Source: Terriglobia bacterium
GTDB taxonomy: Bacteria > Acidobacteriota > Terriglobia > Bryobacterales > Bryobacteraceae
NCBI GenBank assembly: GCA_020073445.1
Contig: JAIQFE010000009.1
Coordinates: 1 to 64,000, forward strand
DNA: 64,000 bases
Direction: 5' to 3'
The notes under the pieces were generated by a model that had not been told where the DNA came from, searched no databases, and worked only from the letters and a program-made list of their open reading frames with translations. The position numbers and the translations under genes were made by a program. Shown one piece after another: positions 9,357 through 17,917 of this stretch (position 1 is the stretch's first letter; each line of letters starts with the position of its first letter).

Positions 9357-9443
9357 GATAATCCGCCTTTTACAATGGCGCGGCTACCCACAGCCACCAC
9401 GCTTGGGAAGGTCGGCATCTCGCAAAACATGTGTGCCGGCCAT

Positions 9444-10169
9444 TCAGTTCCGGATTGCGGGGCATGCCCCCGCCTCGATCCAATGGGCGCCGCCGGCATC
9501 CAACTTGAGGATAGAGATCGGCGGTCCGACCGCGTTCTTTTCCATGGCGATCTCGAGTTCCATGAAGTTCTTGATCGCGGTCTCCGGCCCCTGCTGTTCA
9601 TACCATCCGGTGTTACGGTCGGTATAGGACTTAATAGCGCTCGTCATCCCCGTAACCAATAGGCGATGACCGGCAAGCGGCGACGGCAAGTCATGCAATG
9701 TTCCCGCCCCATCCACGAAGAAGGTTTCGACCACCGCCTCCGGCTTGGGTCCCTCTATCGAGGCAAACGTAACATCGAGAATTCTTTTCCCTAGATAGGC
9801 CCGTTGGAAGGCGGCCATATTCGATTTTTTCTGGGACTCGACGTCAGCAAGCAAGTACCCCCTGGCGGCGTTGGTGAAGGACTCCACTTTTGAAAGAAGC
9901 GGGCCTTTCGCCGCAACGGCTGTGCGCACCATTCGCTCCGTGTCGAGCCCTATACTCTCACTCTTGCCGCCACTGGCGATGGCCACAAAGACCTTCCCGT
10001 ACTGATGGATTTTGCATCGTGGCGGGGGATTCGATCCCTGACGGGTCACCTTAGAATCCGCGGCTAAAAGGATGCCGTCCTCGGTGCGCATCACGACGAT
10101 AGTCGCGCCATAGCAGGAGAGAGCACAGGAAAACGCAGCGACAATCGGCCAGCAGGAACTCGCCTTCAT
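9444..10169 (-). CDS. Exported proteasome-like Ntn-hydrolase-fold protein
   Basis: A 241-residue protein with a signal peptide (residues 1-21 or 22) followed directly by TIVVMRTEDGILLAADSKVT, the N-terminal strand pattern of proteasome beta subunits and HslV. Three features align with the proteasome core. A22/T23 sit at the Thr1/Thr2 positions, D38 is in the position of Asp17, and K53 (in RCKIHQYGKVFVAIASGG) is in that of Lys33, followed by the Gly-Gly of the substrate-binding strand. Signal peptidase cleavage after A22 would expose T23 as the new N-terminus. Whether T23 is the nucleophile is uncertain, since spacing to D38 is one residue short. Substrate unknown. It lies upstream of the GT39 gene on the same strand. 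Confidence 0.62.
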   Translation of the reverse strand: MKASSCWPIVAAFSCALSCYGATIVVMRTEDGILLAADSKVTRQGSNPPPRCKIHQYGKVFVAIASGGKSESIGLDTERMVRTAVAAKGPLLSKVESFTNAARGYLLADVESQKKSNMAAFQRAYLGKRILDVTFASIEGPKPEAVVETFFVDGAGTLHDLPSPLAGHRLLVTGMTSAIKSYTDRNTGWYEQQGPETAIKNFMELEIAMEKNAVGPPISILKLDAGGAHWIEAGACPAIRN

Positions 10170-10240
10170 GGGGTGAGGATATCATGGAGCCAAACGACCG
10201 TTTGTGCGCAAAAACTCAGGTTGTGTCACAGCCGTGGTCA

Positions 10241-10290
10241 TATACGATAATGAGTGCTTCATTCGTTTTCGCCGATCGCCGGGAGGGCAG
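10241..10290 (+). repeat. Leader repeat, copy A
   Basis: About 50 bp beginning TATACGATAATGAGTGCTTC and ending CGCCGGGAGGGCAG, closely matched by 17866-17915. It sits just before a kinase reading frame. GATAAT is a plausible -10 and GGGAGGG a plausible Shine-Dalgarno sequence, so this may be a duplicated promoter-plus-RBS cassette. Confidence 0.6.
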
Positions 10291-10301
10291 TCGCAAACGC
10301 C

Positions 10302-11530
10302 ATGAACTCCGACGAATGGAGTATCGCAGACGATCCGGGCCAAAAACCTTTGACTCCGGGCACGCAGATCGGTTCCTATCGCGTTGAACTGCAGCTCGGC
10401 GAAGGCGGCATGGGCACCGTCTACCGGGCTCTTGATGCCAAACTCAACCGGCCTGTGGCGATCAAGGTTCTCTCCGACGAACTGGCCGATGCCGCCGCGC
10501 GCCGCCGGTTTCAACGCGAGGCGCAGATGGCCTCGTCGCTGAACCATCCTCACATTCTGACCGTGCATGATATCGGCGAGTTCGAAGGGCGCCAGTATAT
10601 CGTCACCGAGTTCGTCGATGGAGGCACGCTCAAGGACTGGGCGCAGCGCGAGAAGCCGGGTTGGCGGCAGATCGTGGAGCTGCTCACGGGAGTGGCCGAT
10701 GGGCTGGCCGCCGCGCACGCCGCTGGAATCCTGCATCGCGATATCAAGCCCGCCAATATACTGGTCGCCAAGAACGGCTACGCCAAGGTGGCGGATTTCG
10801 GCTTGCCAAGGTCACGGAGAGAACCGAAGGCGATGCTACGCAGACGCTGACCGAGAAGCAGACGCAGCCCGGAGTCGTGGTCGGGACCATCCCGTATATG
10901 TCCCCCGAGCAGGCCTCGGGACAGAAGCTCGACGCGCGCAGCGACATTTTTTCATTTGGGTCGGTGCTCTACGAGTTGCTGGCGGGGTCCAAACCGTTCG
11001 CGGGTGCGACTAGTCTCGAAATACTCCAGAAGATCATTCACGAGCCTGCACGGCCGGTCGGGGAGGATGTTCCCGTCGCGCTGCGGATGGTAGTGGAAAA
11101 AGCTCTGGAGAAGGATCCGGCGGAACGCTACCAGTCCATGCGCGAGATGGTGGTGGATCTGCGCCGCGTCGCGCGACTGAGCGGGCAATCCGCGCCGGTC
11201 TCCAATGGTCGGACGGCTGCAAAACCCCGGCCTGCCGTGCGCAATGCGATTTTGCTGACACTGGCCATTCTGGCGGCAGCGGGCATTACCCTAGTCGCGA
11301 AGGGGGTTTTGTTGATGGCTGTGCCTGTCACGACTCAGCCCGGCTTTTCGCCCGGAACTCCGGCGTTTTTGTTTGAAGAAAACACACTCGATTCCGTCAC
11401 TCCGCAGTACGATGTCACGGCTGACGGCAAGCGGTTCATCCTGCGGGAGAGACTGATGAACGAAAAGCCACAGGCCATCCACGTGGTCAACAACTGGTAC
11501 GAGGAATTTCGGCCGAAGACGCAAGAGTGA
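10302..11530 (+). pseudogene. Decayed Ser/Thr protein kinase (frameshift, lost propeller)
   Basis: The kinase domain reads well from ATG 10302: P-loop QLGEGGMGTVYRALD, lysine VAIKVL, catalytic loop HRDIKPANIL. At about 10802 the frame breaks inside the DFG segment. One C inserted after GATTTCGGC would restore DFGLAKV, and the rest of the kinase (GTIPYMSPEQASG, DIFSFGSVLYELLAG) continues one frame over to 11530. A membrane helix follows (AILLTLAILAAAGITLVAKG). It is joined almost directly to the last part of a TolB-like propeller (LMAVPVTTQPGFSPG, then YDVTADGKRFIL), so several hundred residues present in the intact paralogue at 56622 are missing. Two independent lesions argue for real decay, though the frameshift alone could be a sequencing error. 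Confidence 0.82.
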
Positions 11531-11863
11531 CCAGGCGAAGTCGCGAGGGCGACAGGTTGAGCGAACACGAAGTGGCGCGGTTCGTTCGACAGAATACATA
11601 CATTTGACTGCATTGCGTGGTTCATGAGCGCTGCCGCCAATTGACGCAGGTTTGAGCCAGCACACACAAGGCACGCAAGGTCGCCGGCTCATGGATAGGG
11701 CCCGATCCTGCATCGTTCTCTTGTTCAGTCGATCCGAGCCGATTAAGTAAAGATAGCTCTCATTGCAGAAACAACTCTAGCCGAGCTGTGAAGCCGATCG
11801 CACTCCGATTTGGCAATCTACGTGCCCCAGTACGAATGAATCTGCACCAGAAGAAAGGGCTCT
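11531..11863. other. Intergenic stretch without supported gene
   Basis: About 330 bp between the decayed kinase and the dockerin-repeat gene. Short frames exist on both strands but none has a recognisable domain, start context or continuity. An AAAGGG at 11854-11859 serves as ribosome binding site for the next gene. Nothing else is evident. Confidence 0.5.
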
Positions 11864-13798
11864 ATGAGAAGAATGGCGAGTTTATTGCCCGCGCTGGTCT
11901 TGGCTATTAGCTTACGGGCCGGCGACCAACCCACCGGCGGGTTCGGCGATTGCAATATAGACGGCGTCGTGAGCATCGCCGACATCAACAGACTGGTCGA
12001 CTGGATCAATAATGCCGTACCCAAGCCCGCTCCGGGAACTCTCCCGTTCATCTTTTGTGACTTGAATGGGGACGGGGTGCTGGACATGACCGACGTTAAT
12101 CTTCTTACCAACCGGCTGCTTGGCGTGAACTACACGTTCCCGGTTGAGAATTGGGGCGATGGTGACGCCAACATGGACGGCGTGTTCGGCATGAGCGACC
12201 TAAATCTTCTCGTCGACTGGATGCTCGGCAGGCAGTCTTTGCCGGCGCCGGGGTCCGTACAATTCCTTTTGGCCGACGTCAATGGCGATGGATTCCTAAC
12301 CATGGTCGACCTCAATCTGTATGTCGACAAGATATTGGGACGGATTCCCGTGCTTCCGGACAACAAGCTTTACGGCGACAGCAATCTGGATGGGGTCTTC
12401 AACACCGCGGACCGAGACCTCCTCCAAGCATGGATCCTGGGAAGCCAGCCCATGCCGGTTCCGGGGAGCCCAGAGTTCATCCGCTCCGACGTAAACGGTG
12501 ACGGAGTGCTCGACATGGCGGATCTCAATCTGTATAACGACATGCTGCTTGTACGGATCACCCGATTCCCGGTTCAGAAGCCAGTTTGGGTGGCCGGCGA
12601 TAGCAATCTGGATGGGGTTTTCAACACAGCGGACCGAGACCTCTTGCAAGCGTGGATCCTGGGAAGCTCGCCCGTGCCGGCTCCCGGTACGATACCGTTC
12701 ATCCTTTCCGACGTAAACGGTGACGGGGTGCTCAACATGGCGGATCTCAATCTGTATAACGACAAGCTGTTGGGGCGGATCAGCAAGTTCCCCATCGAAT
12801 TGTATGGAAACAGTAACTTGGACGGGGTCGTCGACAACAGCGACCTGATACTCATGCAGAACTGGATCGGAGGCGTGGTCCCCAAGCCGGGCGCGGGTAG
12901 CATGCCGTTCATCCTTTCTGACGTAAATCGCGACGGATCGATCACCATGGCCGACATTCAGTTCGAAACGGTCTATGAGTACGACTTCTTCGCGCCCGGT
13001 ACGACGACCGTGGCAGCCTCGTTCCAGTTCAACGGTATTGTGCGGGACTTCTCGCCCGCGAGCTACCCCATCCCCGGTTTCACTGGTTTTATTCCACCAA
13101 GTCCGGCCTCGCTCGACCCGTGTGATTTGACGTCGAACAGTTCGGGCGAACTCGATTGCCGTCTTCCTGGACCCTTTGGAGGCATCTTCTATTTTGTATT
13201 TAACTTCGGTGGCTTCCCGAGACAGCTGGGGCCGTTCACCGGGAGTGGATTCGTGTCGCCTGATGCCGCGGTGCCCGGCATCGGATTAAAGTCCTTGCAG
13301 AACGGTCAGATCACCCAGACTTGGAGGGTCGTGCAGGCGAACCAGCCCTTTGTGACCCCCTATAACTTGAGCGGCAGGCCGCTCCGGAACAACGTCACCG
13401 GATGGCTCGGCATGAAACTGACTGTAGGGGCAACTGATGTCACCGTCACGTCGCTCGGGCGGATATTCGTAGCGGGCAACAACGGCACTCACACCATCAA
13501 ACTCGTGCGCGTTTCTGACGGTGCCGATGTGCCCGGCGGCTCCGTTCTCCTGTCCATGGCAGGCGGTACGCTCGGGCAGTTCTCTTACGCATCGCTGCCA
13601 AGCCCAATCACGTTGCAGGCCCATACATCGTATTACCTAGTCAGCCAGGAGTTCCAGGGAGGCGACAAGTGGTACGACTACGGCACGATATTCACGACGT
13701 CCGCCGCGACCGTGAATAATGCGGCATATTGGAATGGCACAAGTTGGGCGCTGATCGATACCGCGCAAACGTCCTACGTGCCGCCGAACTTCAGATAG
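11864..13798 (+). CDS. Secreted protein with five tandem dockerin-like units
   Basis: A 644-residue exported protein (signal peptide about 1-20, LLPALVLAISLRAG). Residues 25-385 contain ten calcium-loop motifs in five pairs, for example GDCNIDGVVSIAD/CDLNGDGVLDMTD, GDANMDGVFGMSD/ADVNGDGFLTMVD and GDSNLDGVFNTAD/SDVNGDGVLDMAD, each followed by a helix such as LNLYNDKLLGRI. This is type I dockerin architecture. The C-terminal 250 residues form a beta-rich region with a late segment (VTSLGRIFVAGNNGTHTIKL) resembling DUF4082-type beta domains. No catalytic domain and no cohesin partner are visible. AAAGGG six bases upstream supports the ATG at 11864. Probable role: calcium-stabilised surface or adhesion protein; this is inference. 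Confidence 0.78.
   Translation: MRRMASLLPALVLAISLRAGDQPTGGFGDCNIDGVVSIADINRLVDWINNAVPKPAPGTLPFIFCDLNGDGVLDMTDVNLLTNRLLGVNYTFPVENWGDGDANMDGVFGMSDLNLLVDWMLGRQSLPAPGSVQFLLADVNGDGFLTMVDLNLYVDKILGRIPVLPDNKLYGDSNLDGVFNTADRDLLQAWILGSQPMPVPGSPEFIRSDVNGDGVLDMADLNLYNDMLLVRITRFPVQKPVWVAGDSNLDGVFNTADRDLLQAWILGSSPVPAPGTIPFILSDVNGDGVLNMADLNLYNDKLLGRISKFPIELYGNSNLDGVVDNSDLILMQNWIGGVVPKPGAGSMPFILSDVNRDGSITMADIQFETVYEYDFFAPGTTTVAASFQFNGIVRDFSPASYPIPGFTGFIPPSPASLDPCDLTSNSSGELDCRLPGPFGGIFYFVFNFGGFPRQLGPFTGSGFVSPDAAVPGIGLKSLQNGQITQTWRVVQANQPFVTPYNLSGRPLRNNVTGWLGMKLTVGATDVTVTSLGRIFVAGNNGTHTIKLVRVSDGADVPGGSVLLSMAGGTLGQFSYASLPSPITLQAHTSYYLVSQEFQGGDKWYDYGTIFTTSAATVNNAAYWNGTSWALIDTAQTSYVPPNFR
12381..12824 (+). repeat. 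222-bp tandem repeat within dockerin region
   Basis: Two dockerin units repeat at the DNA level with a 222-bp (74-codon) period: GCAATCTGGATGGGG starts at 12381 and 12603, and GACGTAAACGGTGACGG at 12488 and 12710. High nucleotide identity suggests recent duplication or gene conversion; the outer units are more diverged. Confidence 0.7.
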
Positions 13799-13820
13799 AA
13801 CCCCGGTGGCTGAGTTAGCC

Positions 13821-13859
13821 AACGGCGCCGCTATTTCACTATGCTCCTGCGGCGCCGTT
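13821..13859. terminator. Stem-loop after the dockerin gene
   Basis: AACGGCGCCGC at 13821-13831 pairs perfectly with GCGGCGCCGTT at 13849-13859 (11 bp, 17-nt loop). It sits 23 bp after the stop codon. There is no long U-run on the plus strand, so termination is likely but not certain. Confidence 0.55.
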
Positions 13860-13926
13860 GTTCGACGAAGCACGCTCGAGTCCTTCGTTCCGCAATACGA
13901 TGTCAGTCAGTTGGAGGGATGCGCTG

Positions 13927-14328
13927 CTACTTGACGGGAGCGCCGGGAGTGGTTTGGAAGCCGCCGAACAGCTTCCGGCCGCCCGGCAGGGTGACAGTGC
14001 GGGCGTTGGCTACATTCTTGCTGTTCTTTGCGTGATAGCCTTCCACGGTGATTTGCTCGCCCTTCTCCAAATCCGTTCGTTTCCAGCCCCGGTGAAGCAG
14101 GCCGTTGGGGCTGCCCATTTCGAAGCTCCAAGCGGCGGTCTTGCCGCTCTCATCATTCCCCTCGACGTACAGCCATGCGTGCGGATTGGTCCACTTGAAC
14201 CCGGTCACTTTGCCGGAGACCGTGATGAGCTTGTTTTCGTCGTATTCGGCGGCGAATGCGTGATGCGCGGAGACGCGTATCGTCGCCAAAAGCAGTGCAG
14301 CCGCCGCAGTGCACCAGGTCCTGCCCAT
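13927..14328 (-). CDS. DUF6152 family exported protein
   Basis: About 133 residues from ATG 14328, with a signal peptide (TWCTAAAALLLATIRVSA) followed by HHAFAAEYDENKLITVSG, the family's characteristic mature start. Other family hallmarks are WTNPHAWLYVEG, WSFEMGSPNGLLHRGWKR, GEQITVEGYHAK and ANARTVTLPGGRKLF. A frame extension to 14391 exists, but the signal peptide fits the inner start. It has a paralogue at 31781-32155. The function of the family is not established; members are often near exported redox proteins. Confidence 0.85.
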   Translation of the reverse strand: MGRTWCTAAAALLLATIRVSAHHAFAAEYDENKLITVSGKVTGFKWTNPHAWLYVEGNDESGKTAAWSFEMGSPNGLLHRGWKRTDLEKGEQITVEGYHAKNSKNVANARTVTLPGGRKLFGGFQTTPGAPVK

Positions 14329-14434
14329 TTCAGAAATTTGTCCTACGCGAGATTGTAACGTAACGCTGAGTTGCAACGGGCCCATCGCCATCGCTCTAGC
14401 TAGAATGAAGACATCCTAAAGGAATACAGCGAAG

Positions 14435-15292
14435 ATGACACCAACTCAGGCTTTCAACCAAGAACAACGCGCGCGCTGGAACGGTATCGACGGCGAATAC
14501 TGGGTTAACCACCAGGACAGCCTTGACCGCACCCTTGCTCCCGTCACCGGACCGCTGCTCGCATTCGCGGCCCCGCGCGCCGGATCCACGGTGATCGATG
14601 TCGGATGCGGTTGCGGCGTAACGACCATCGAACTGGCTCGCGCCGTTGGCCCATCCGGACGCGTCGTTGCGGTCGATGTTTCCGCACCCATGCTCGCGCT
14701 CGCGAAGGAACGCCTCCGAGCCTTTGCCAATACGACGTGTCTCTTCGGCGATGCCGCCGAACTGCCGTTGCGCGATCTAGGCGCCGAACTAATCGTTTCG
14801 CGTTTCGGAGTGATGTTCTTCGGCGATCCGGTGGCCGCGTTTGCGAATCTGCGGACAGGCCTGGCTCCCGGCGGGCGCCTGCGTTTCGCCTGCTGGCGTC
14901 CGATCGGCGAAAACCCCTGGCTCCAGATTCCGCTGCACGCTGTGTATGAGCATGTGCCGCGTTTGCCGAAGCCGGATCCGGAAGAGCCCGGCCCATTCTC
15001 GTTTAGCGACACCGCGCGCGTCACGCGGATCCTGACGGCCGCCGGATTCACGGCGCCTTCATTCACACCGCTGGATGTCCAGATGGACATCGCTGCCGGA
15101 GGAACGCTCGAAGACGCGGTCTCGCAGGCGTCCGCGATGGGGCCGACGAAACGGGCATTGGCAGACCAGCCGGAGGACATTCGGGCTGCCGCCATTGAAT
15201 CGATCCGGCGCGCCCTCACGCCGCACGTTTCGCCGGATGGCGTGAAGTTCCCCGGCGCGATCTGGCTGGTGGCTGCCGATAGCCAGAGTTAG
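14435..15292 (+). CDS. Class I SAM-dependent methyltransferase
   Basis: A 285-residue soluble protein of the UbiE/methyltransf_11 type. The SAM-binding core begins with VIDVGCGCGVTTIELARAVG (motif I), the acidic ribose-binding residue is in VVAVDVSAPML, and FGDAAELPL and SRFGVMFFGDP follow as motifs II and III. The N-terminal RARWNGIDGEYWVNHQDSLD is common in this subgroup. Substrate cannot be deduced. The gene stands alone, divergent from the DUF6152 gene and convergent with the cytochrome c gene. Confidence 0.88.
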   Translation: MTPTQAFNQEQRARWNGIDGEYWVNHQDSLDRTLAPVTGPLLAFAAPRAGSTVIDVGCGCGVTTIELARAVGPSGRVVAVDVSAPMLALAKERLRAFANTTCLFGDAAELPLRDLGAELIVSRFGVMFFGDPVAAFANLRTGLAPGGRLRFACWRPIGENPWLQIPLHAVYEHVPRLPKPDPEEPGPFSFSDTARVTRILTAAGFTAPSFTPLDVQMDIAAGGTLEDAVSQASAMGPTKRALADQPEDIRAAAIESIRRALTPHVSPDGVKFPGAIWLVAADSQS

Positions 15293-15313
15293 TGAAGGAA
15301 CGCTACTTCTTGT

Positions 15314-15787
15314 CTATTTCTTGTCCTGCTTCGCTGCCTCGACGATGGCGTTCAGGGTCGGAATGTCCTTCAGTTCGGGCGCCGAGCTCTTGAACGTTCG
15401 AATATAGGCATAGATATCCTTCGCCTGCTTATCGGACAGAGCGCTGTCGCTGAAACTCGGCATCGAAGTCGAGGGAGCCAGCGGCGCTACGTTCGCGCGT
15501 CCTCGGAGGAAGGTGAGAAAGTTCTGCTCGGTCGAGAGATTCCCCCATCGTCCTACGAAAGCTCGCGCTCCGGTCTCGCCGTTGTAACCATGGCAGGCAT
15601 AGCAGCCGTAGGTGGAATAGAGCGCCTTCCCAGCGGCCGCGTTTCCGGTGACTGGACTGGTCGGAGCCGGGACGTTGGCGACCTGCGCGCCGCCACGGCC
15701 AGCCCCCCGTCCGCCGCCCTGGGCGTTCAGCGTTACCATCGGCGTCGCAAGCGCAGCGAGCGCAATCGCTACATAGTATTTCTTCAT
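15314..15787 (-). CDS. Exported monohaem cytochrome c
   Basis: A 157-residue protein with a Sec signal peptide (KYYVAIALAALATPMVTLNAQ) and a Gly/Arg-rich mature N-terminus. The haem-binding site is CYACH in TYGCYACHGYNGETG, and the likely axial methionine is in STSMPSFSDSALS before KQAKDIYAYIRTF. It lies 10 bp downstream of the Tat-exported ThDP enzyme on the same strand, so the two are almost surely cotranscribed. It is the natural candidate to take electrons from that enzyme in the periplasm, which is inference. Confidence 0.88.
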   Translation of the reverse strand: MKKYYVAIALAALATPMVTLNAQGGGRGAGRGGAQVANVPAPTSPVTGNAAAGKALYSTYGCYACHGYNGETGARAFVGRWGNLSTEQNFLTFLRGRANVAPLAPSTSMPSFSDSALSDKQAKDIYAYIRTFKSSAPELKDIPTLNAIVEAAKQDKK

Positions 15788-15797
15788 TGGTAATCCC

Positions 15798-17750
15798 TTA
15801 CCGCGGCTGCGTAATCACATCGATCAGATAAGGCTCGCCGCGTTTCGCAGCAGCCACTCCCCGCTTCAGCGCCGCCGATAACTTTGACGGATCGGTGATG
15901 GGACCCTCTCCAGCCATGCCGTAGCCCGCGGCCATCTTTGCGTAGTCGAGGTAGGGATCCCGCAGCGTGCTGCCGATGTGGGCGCGATCGTCGCCGCGTC
16001 CGCGGACGCCGGCCATATATTCCACGAACATGTACTCCTGATGCCATGCGCGGTTGTTGTGCATCACCGTGAGCATGGGCAGCTTGTGGTGTACAGCGGT
16101 CCAAAGAACTCCGGGAGAGTAATTGAGATCGCCATCGGTCTGGACGTTGATCACGATTCGATTGCGGGCTTTCGCGGCAAGCGCCGCACCCACAGACGCC
16201 GGTGCACCATAACCCATGCCGCCGGCCCCCTGGCCTCCCAGGTAGCTATACGGCTTGTTGTGATCCCACAGCTGCACGTGATGGCCGCCCGAGAAATTGC
16301 TGGGCGACGACAGGCACCAGTCTTCATTCATTATCAGCGGCCAGAGTTCCGCATAGAGCCGCGCCGTGCTGATCGGCGTACCGTTCCAGCCCGCCCGCTT
16401 GCTCTCCACCGCCTGCGTGATGGCGGTCACGCGAGCCTCGTGATTCGCGCTCGTGTGCTTCGCGATGCGCGCCTGGATCCGCGTTTTTTGGTCCGCGGTC
16501 ATTTGGCGCTTTACCTCTTCGATGATGAGCGGCAGGCTCGCCTCGGCATCCGCCTCGATAGGAGGCGCCGCGGCTGCACCGCCTCTGCCAGCTCTGCCGC
16601 CACCTCCACCTCTGCCGCCGGCACCAGGCACGGTCCCGCCGAACCCGATGTTCACGGTATCTCGCGTTGCGGCGGTTTTCGCAAGTGCTGGACCGGTGAT
16701 GGACGCCTGCGCCCCGGCCGTTTCAAGGCCAAGAGTGTAGTCGTAAGTCGTATCCGCGCCCGGTCCGCAAAGATGATGACGCTGCGGGAAACTCATGGGC
16801 CCGCCGGTCGCTGCCGTGCTGGTCGATGCTCCCACCAGTTCGGCGAGTTCCACCGAGCGCTGGACGCCTTCCGGTGTTCGCAACCGCCCGACCGCGATTC
16901 TGGGGTTTTGAGCCTCCAGCAGACCTTTTGCGATCTCCCGCGCGCGCGTGGCGTCGATGGTCACAAATACGGGCGGCTTGTACGCCGGAATCTTGGTATT
17001 CGGAGCGTTGTCCTTTTGGATCTCGCTCCCCAACACCACCAGCGTCGGTCCCATCGGGGGAGTAATCGCCTCGTTGTACGCCCGCTGAATGGCGACCAAC
17101 GCCTCATCGATGGTCTTCGGTTCGGCATCCCATTTCGTATAGCTGCGGACCATTCCGGCCATATCGTGGGCGGTATGCGCGGCGATGAAATCCGGGTCGT
17201 TGCCGGCGATCATCAGGACCGGCACTCGGTCGTAATAGGCCTGGTAAACCGACATGGCCCCGTGCTGAATTCCGATCGTGCCGTGCAGCAGCGCCAGCAT
17301 GGGTTTGCCTTCGGCCTTGGCATAACCGTGAGCCATGGTCACCGCCGACTCTTCGTGCAGCGCCGTGATGAACTCCGGCATCTTATTCGGCGGATTGCCG
17401 TAGTTGATGAAGGACTCCTGCAGGCCTTCGAAGCTCGATCCCGGATTGGCGGCGACGTATTCGATGCCGAGATCTCGAATCGTCTGGACCATCAGATCCG
17501 AGCCGGGCCGCGTGATCGTACGGACGGTCGACGGGGGCCGGACATTCCCTGTTTCGCGATCGATCTGCGCCTGCGTGGGAGCCGGTACGCCCGTAGGTGC
17601 CGGCGCGGTGCCAGTGCCCCTGCCTTGTCCCTGTCCCTGAGCTTCCACCAGCGGGGGCGTGACTAGCGCGGCTGCTCCAGCGGCTGCACCCGCCGCTGCG
17701 TTCCTCAGGAAGCCTCTACGGCCAACGGAAGTCTTCTGTGATTTCGCCAT
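15798..17750 (-). CDS. Tat-exported thiamine-diphosphate enzyme
   Basis: A 650-residue member of the acetolactate synthase/pyruvate oxidase/benzoylformate decarboxylase superfamily. It starts with a twin-arginine signal (SVGRRGFLRNAAAGAAAG). The N-terminal PYR domain (about 75-230) has VAANPGSSFEGLQ and the catalytic glutamate segment ALHEESAVTMAHGYAKAEG. A central domain carries a low-complexity Gly/Arg/Ala insert (about 370-400). The C-terminal PP domain (about 440-640) has QTDGDLNYSPG with NNRAWHQEY, matching the cofactor-binding GDG...N pattern. Most relatives are cytoplasmic, so Tat export of a folded ThDP enzyme is unusual. Pairing with cytochrome c suggests a periplasmic 2-oxoacid or aldehyde oxidation; the substrate is unknown. 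Confidence 0.85.
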   Translation of the reverse strand: MAKSQKTSVGRRGFLRNAAAGAAAGAAALVTPPLVEAQGQGQGRGTGTAPAPTGVPAPTQAQIDRETGNVRPPSTVRTITRPGSDLMVQTIRDLGIEYVAANPGSSFEGLQESFINYGNPPNKMPEFITALHEESAVTMAHGYAKAEGKPMLALLHGTIGIQHGAMSVYQAYYDRVPVLMIAGNDPDFIAAHTAHDMAGMVRSYTKWDAEPKTIDEALVAIQRAYNEAITPPMGPTLVVLGSEIQKDNAPNTKIPAYKPPVFVTIDATRAREIAKGLLEAQNPRIAVGRLRTPEGVQRSVELAELVGASTSTAATGGPMSFPQRHHLCGPGADTTYDYTLGLETAGAQASITGPALAKTAATRDTVNIGFGGTVPGAGGRGGGGGRAGRGGAAAAPPIEADAEASLPLIIEEVKRQMTADQKTRIQARIAKHTSANHEARVTAITQAVESKRAGWNGTPISTARLYAELWPLIMNEDWCLSSPSNFSGGHHVQLWDHNKPYSYLGGQGAGGMGYGAPASVGAALAAKARNRIVINVQTDGDLNYSPGVLWTAVHHKLPMLTVMHNNRAWHQEYMFVEYMAGVRGRGDDRAHIGSTLRDPYLDYAKMAAGYGMAGEGPITDPSKLSAALKRGVAAAKRGEPYLIDVITQPR

Positions 17751-17865
17751 GATTTCTTCCCGTCCTCTCTACCTGGATCCGACGTGAATCGCCCGACAAG
17801 GCGATCACAATAAACCAAAACGATTCTACCGCAGCTGGAGGCCCGAATCGCGGGACGACTCGACG

Positions 17866-17915
17866 TATACGATAATGAGTTCTTCATCCGTTTTTCAATA
17901 CCGCCGGGAGGGCAG
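17866..17915 (+). repeat. Leader repeat, copy B
   Basis: TATACGATAATGAGTTCTTC through CCGCCGGGAGGGCAG matches 10241-10290 with a few substitutions and a small indel. Here it ends two bases before the ATG of a small gene, so GGGAGGG would act as its ribosome binding site and GATAAT as a -10. Confidence 0.6.
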
Positions 17916-17917
17916 CA

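Noticed and set aside
10795-10810. Programmed frameshifting in the kinase gene
   Set aside because: No slippery heptamer or downstream structure is apparent and the gene also lacks its propeller, so decay or error is simpler.
12381-12824. Tandem DNA repeat considered as a CRISPR or minisatellite
   Set aside because: The 222-bp period is a multiple of three and encodes dockerin units in frame, so it is a protein repeat.
15978-17666. 562-codon open frame opposite the ThDP enzyme
   Set aside because: It is fully antisense to a gene with clear domains, is rich in Arg/His as expected from a high-GC complement strand, and shows no domain or signal.
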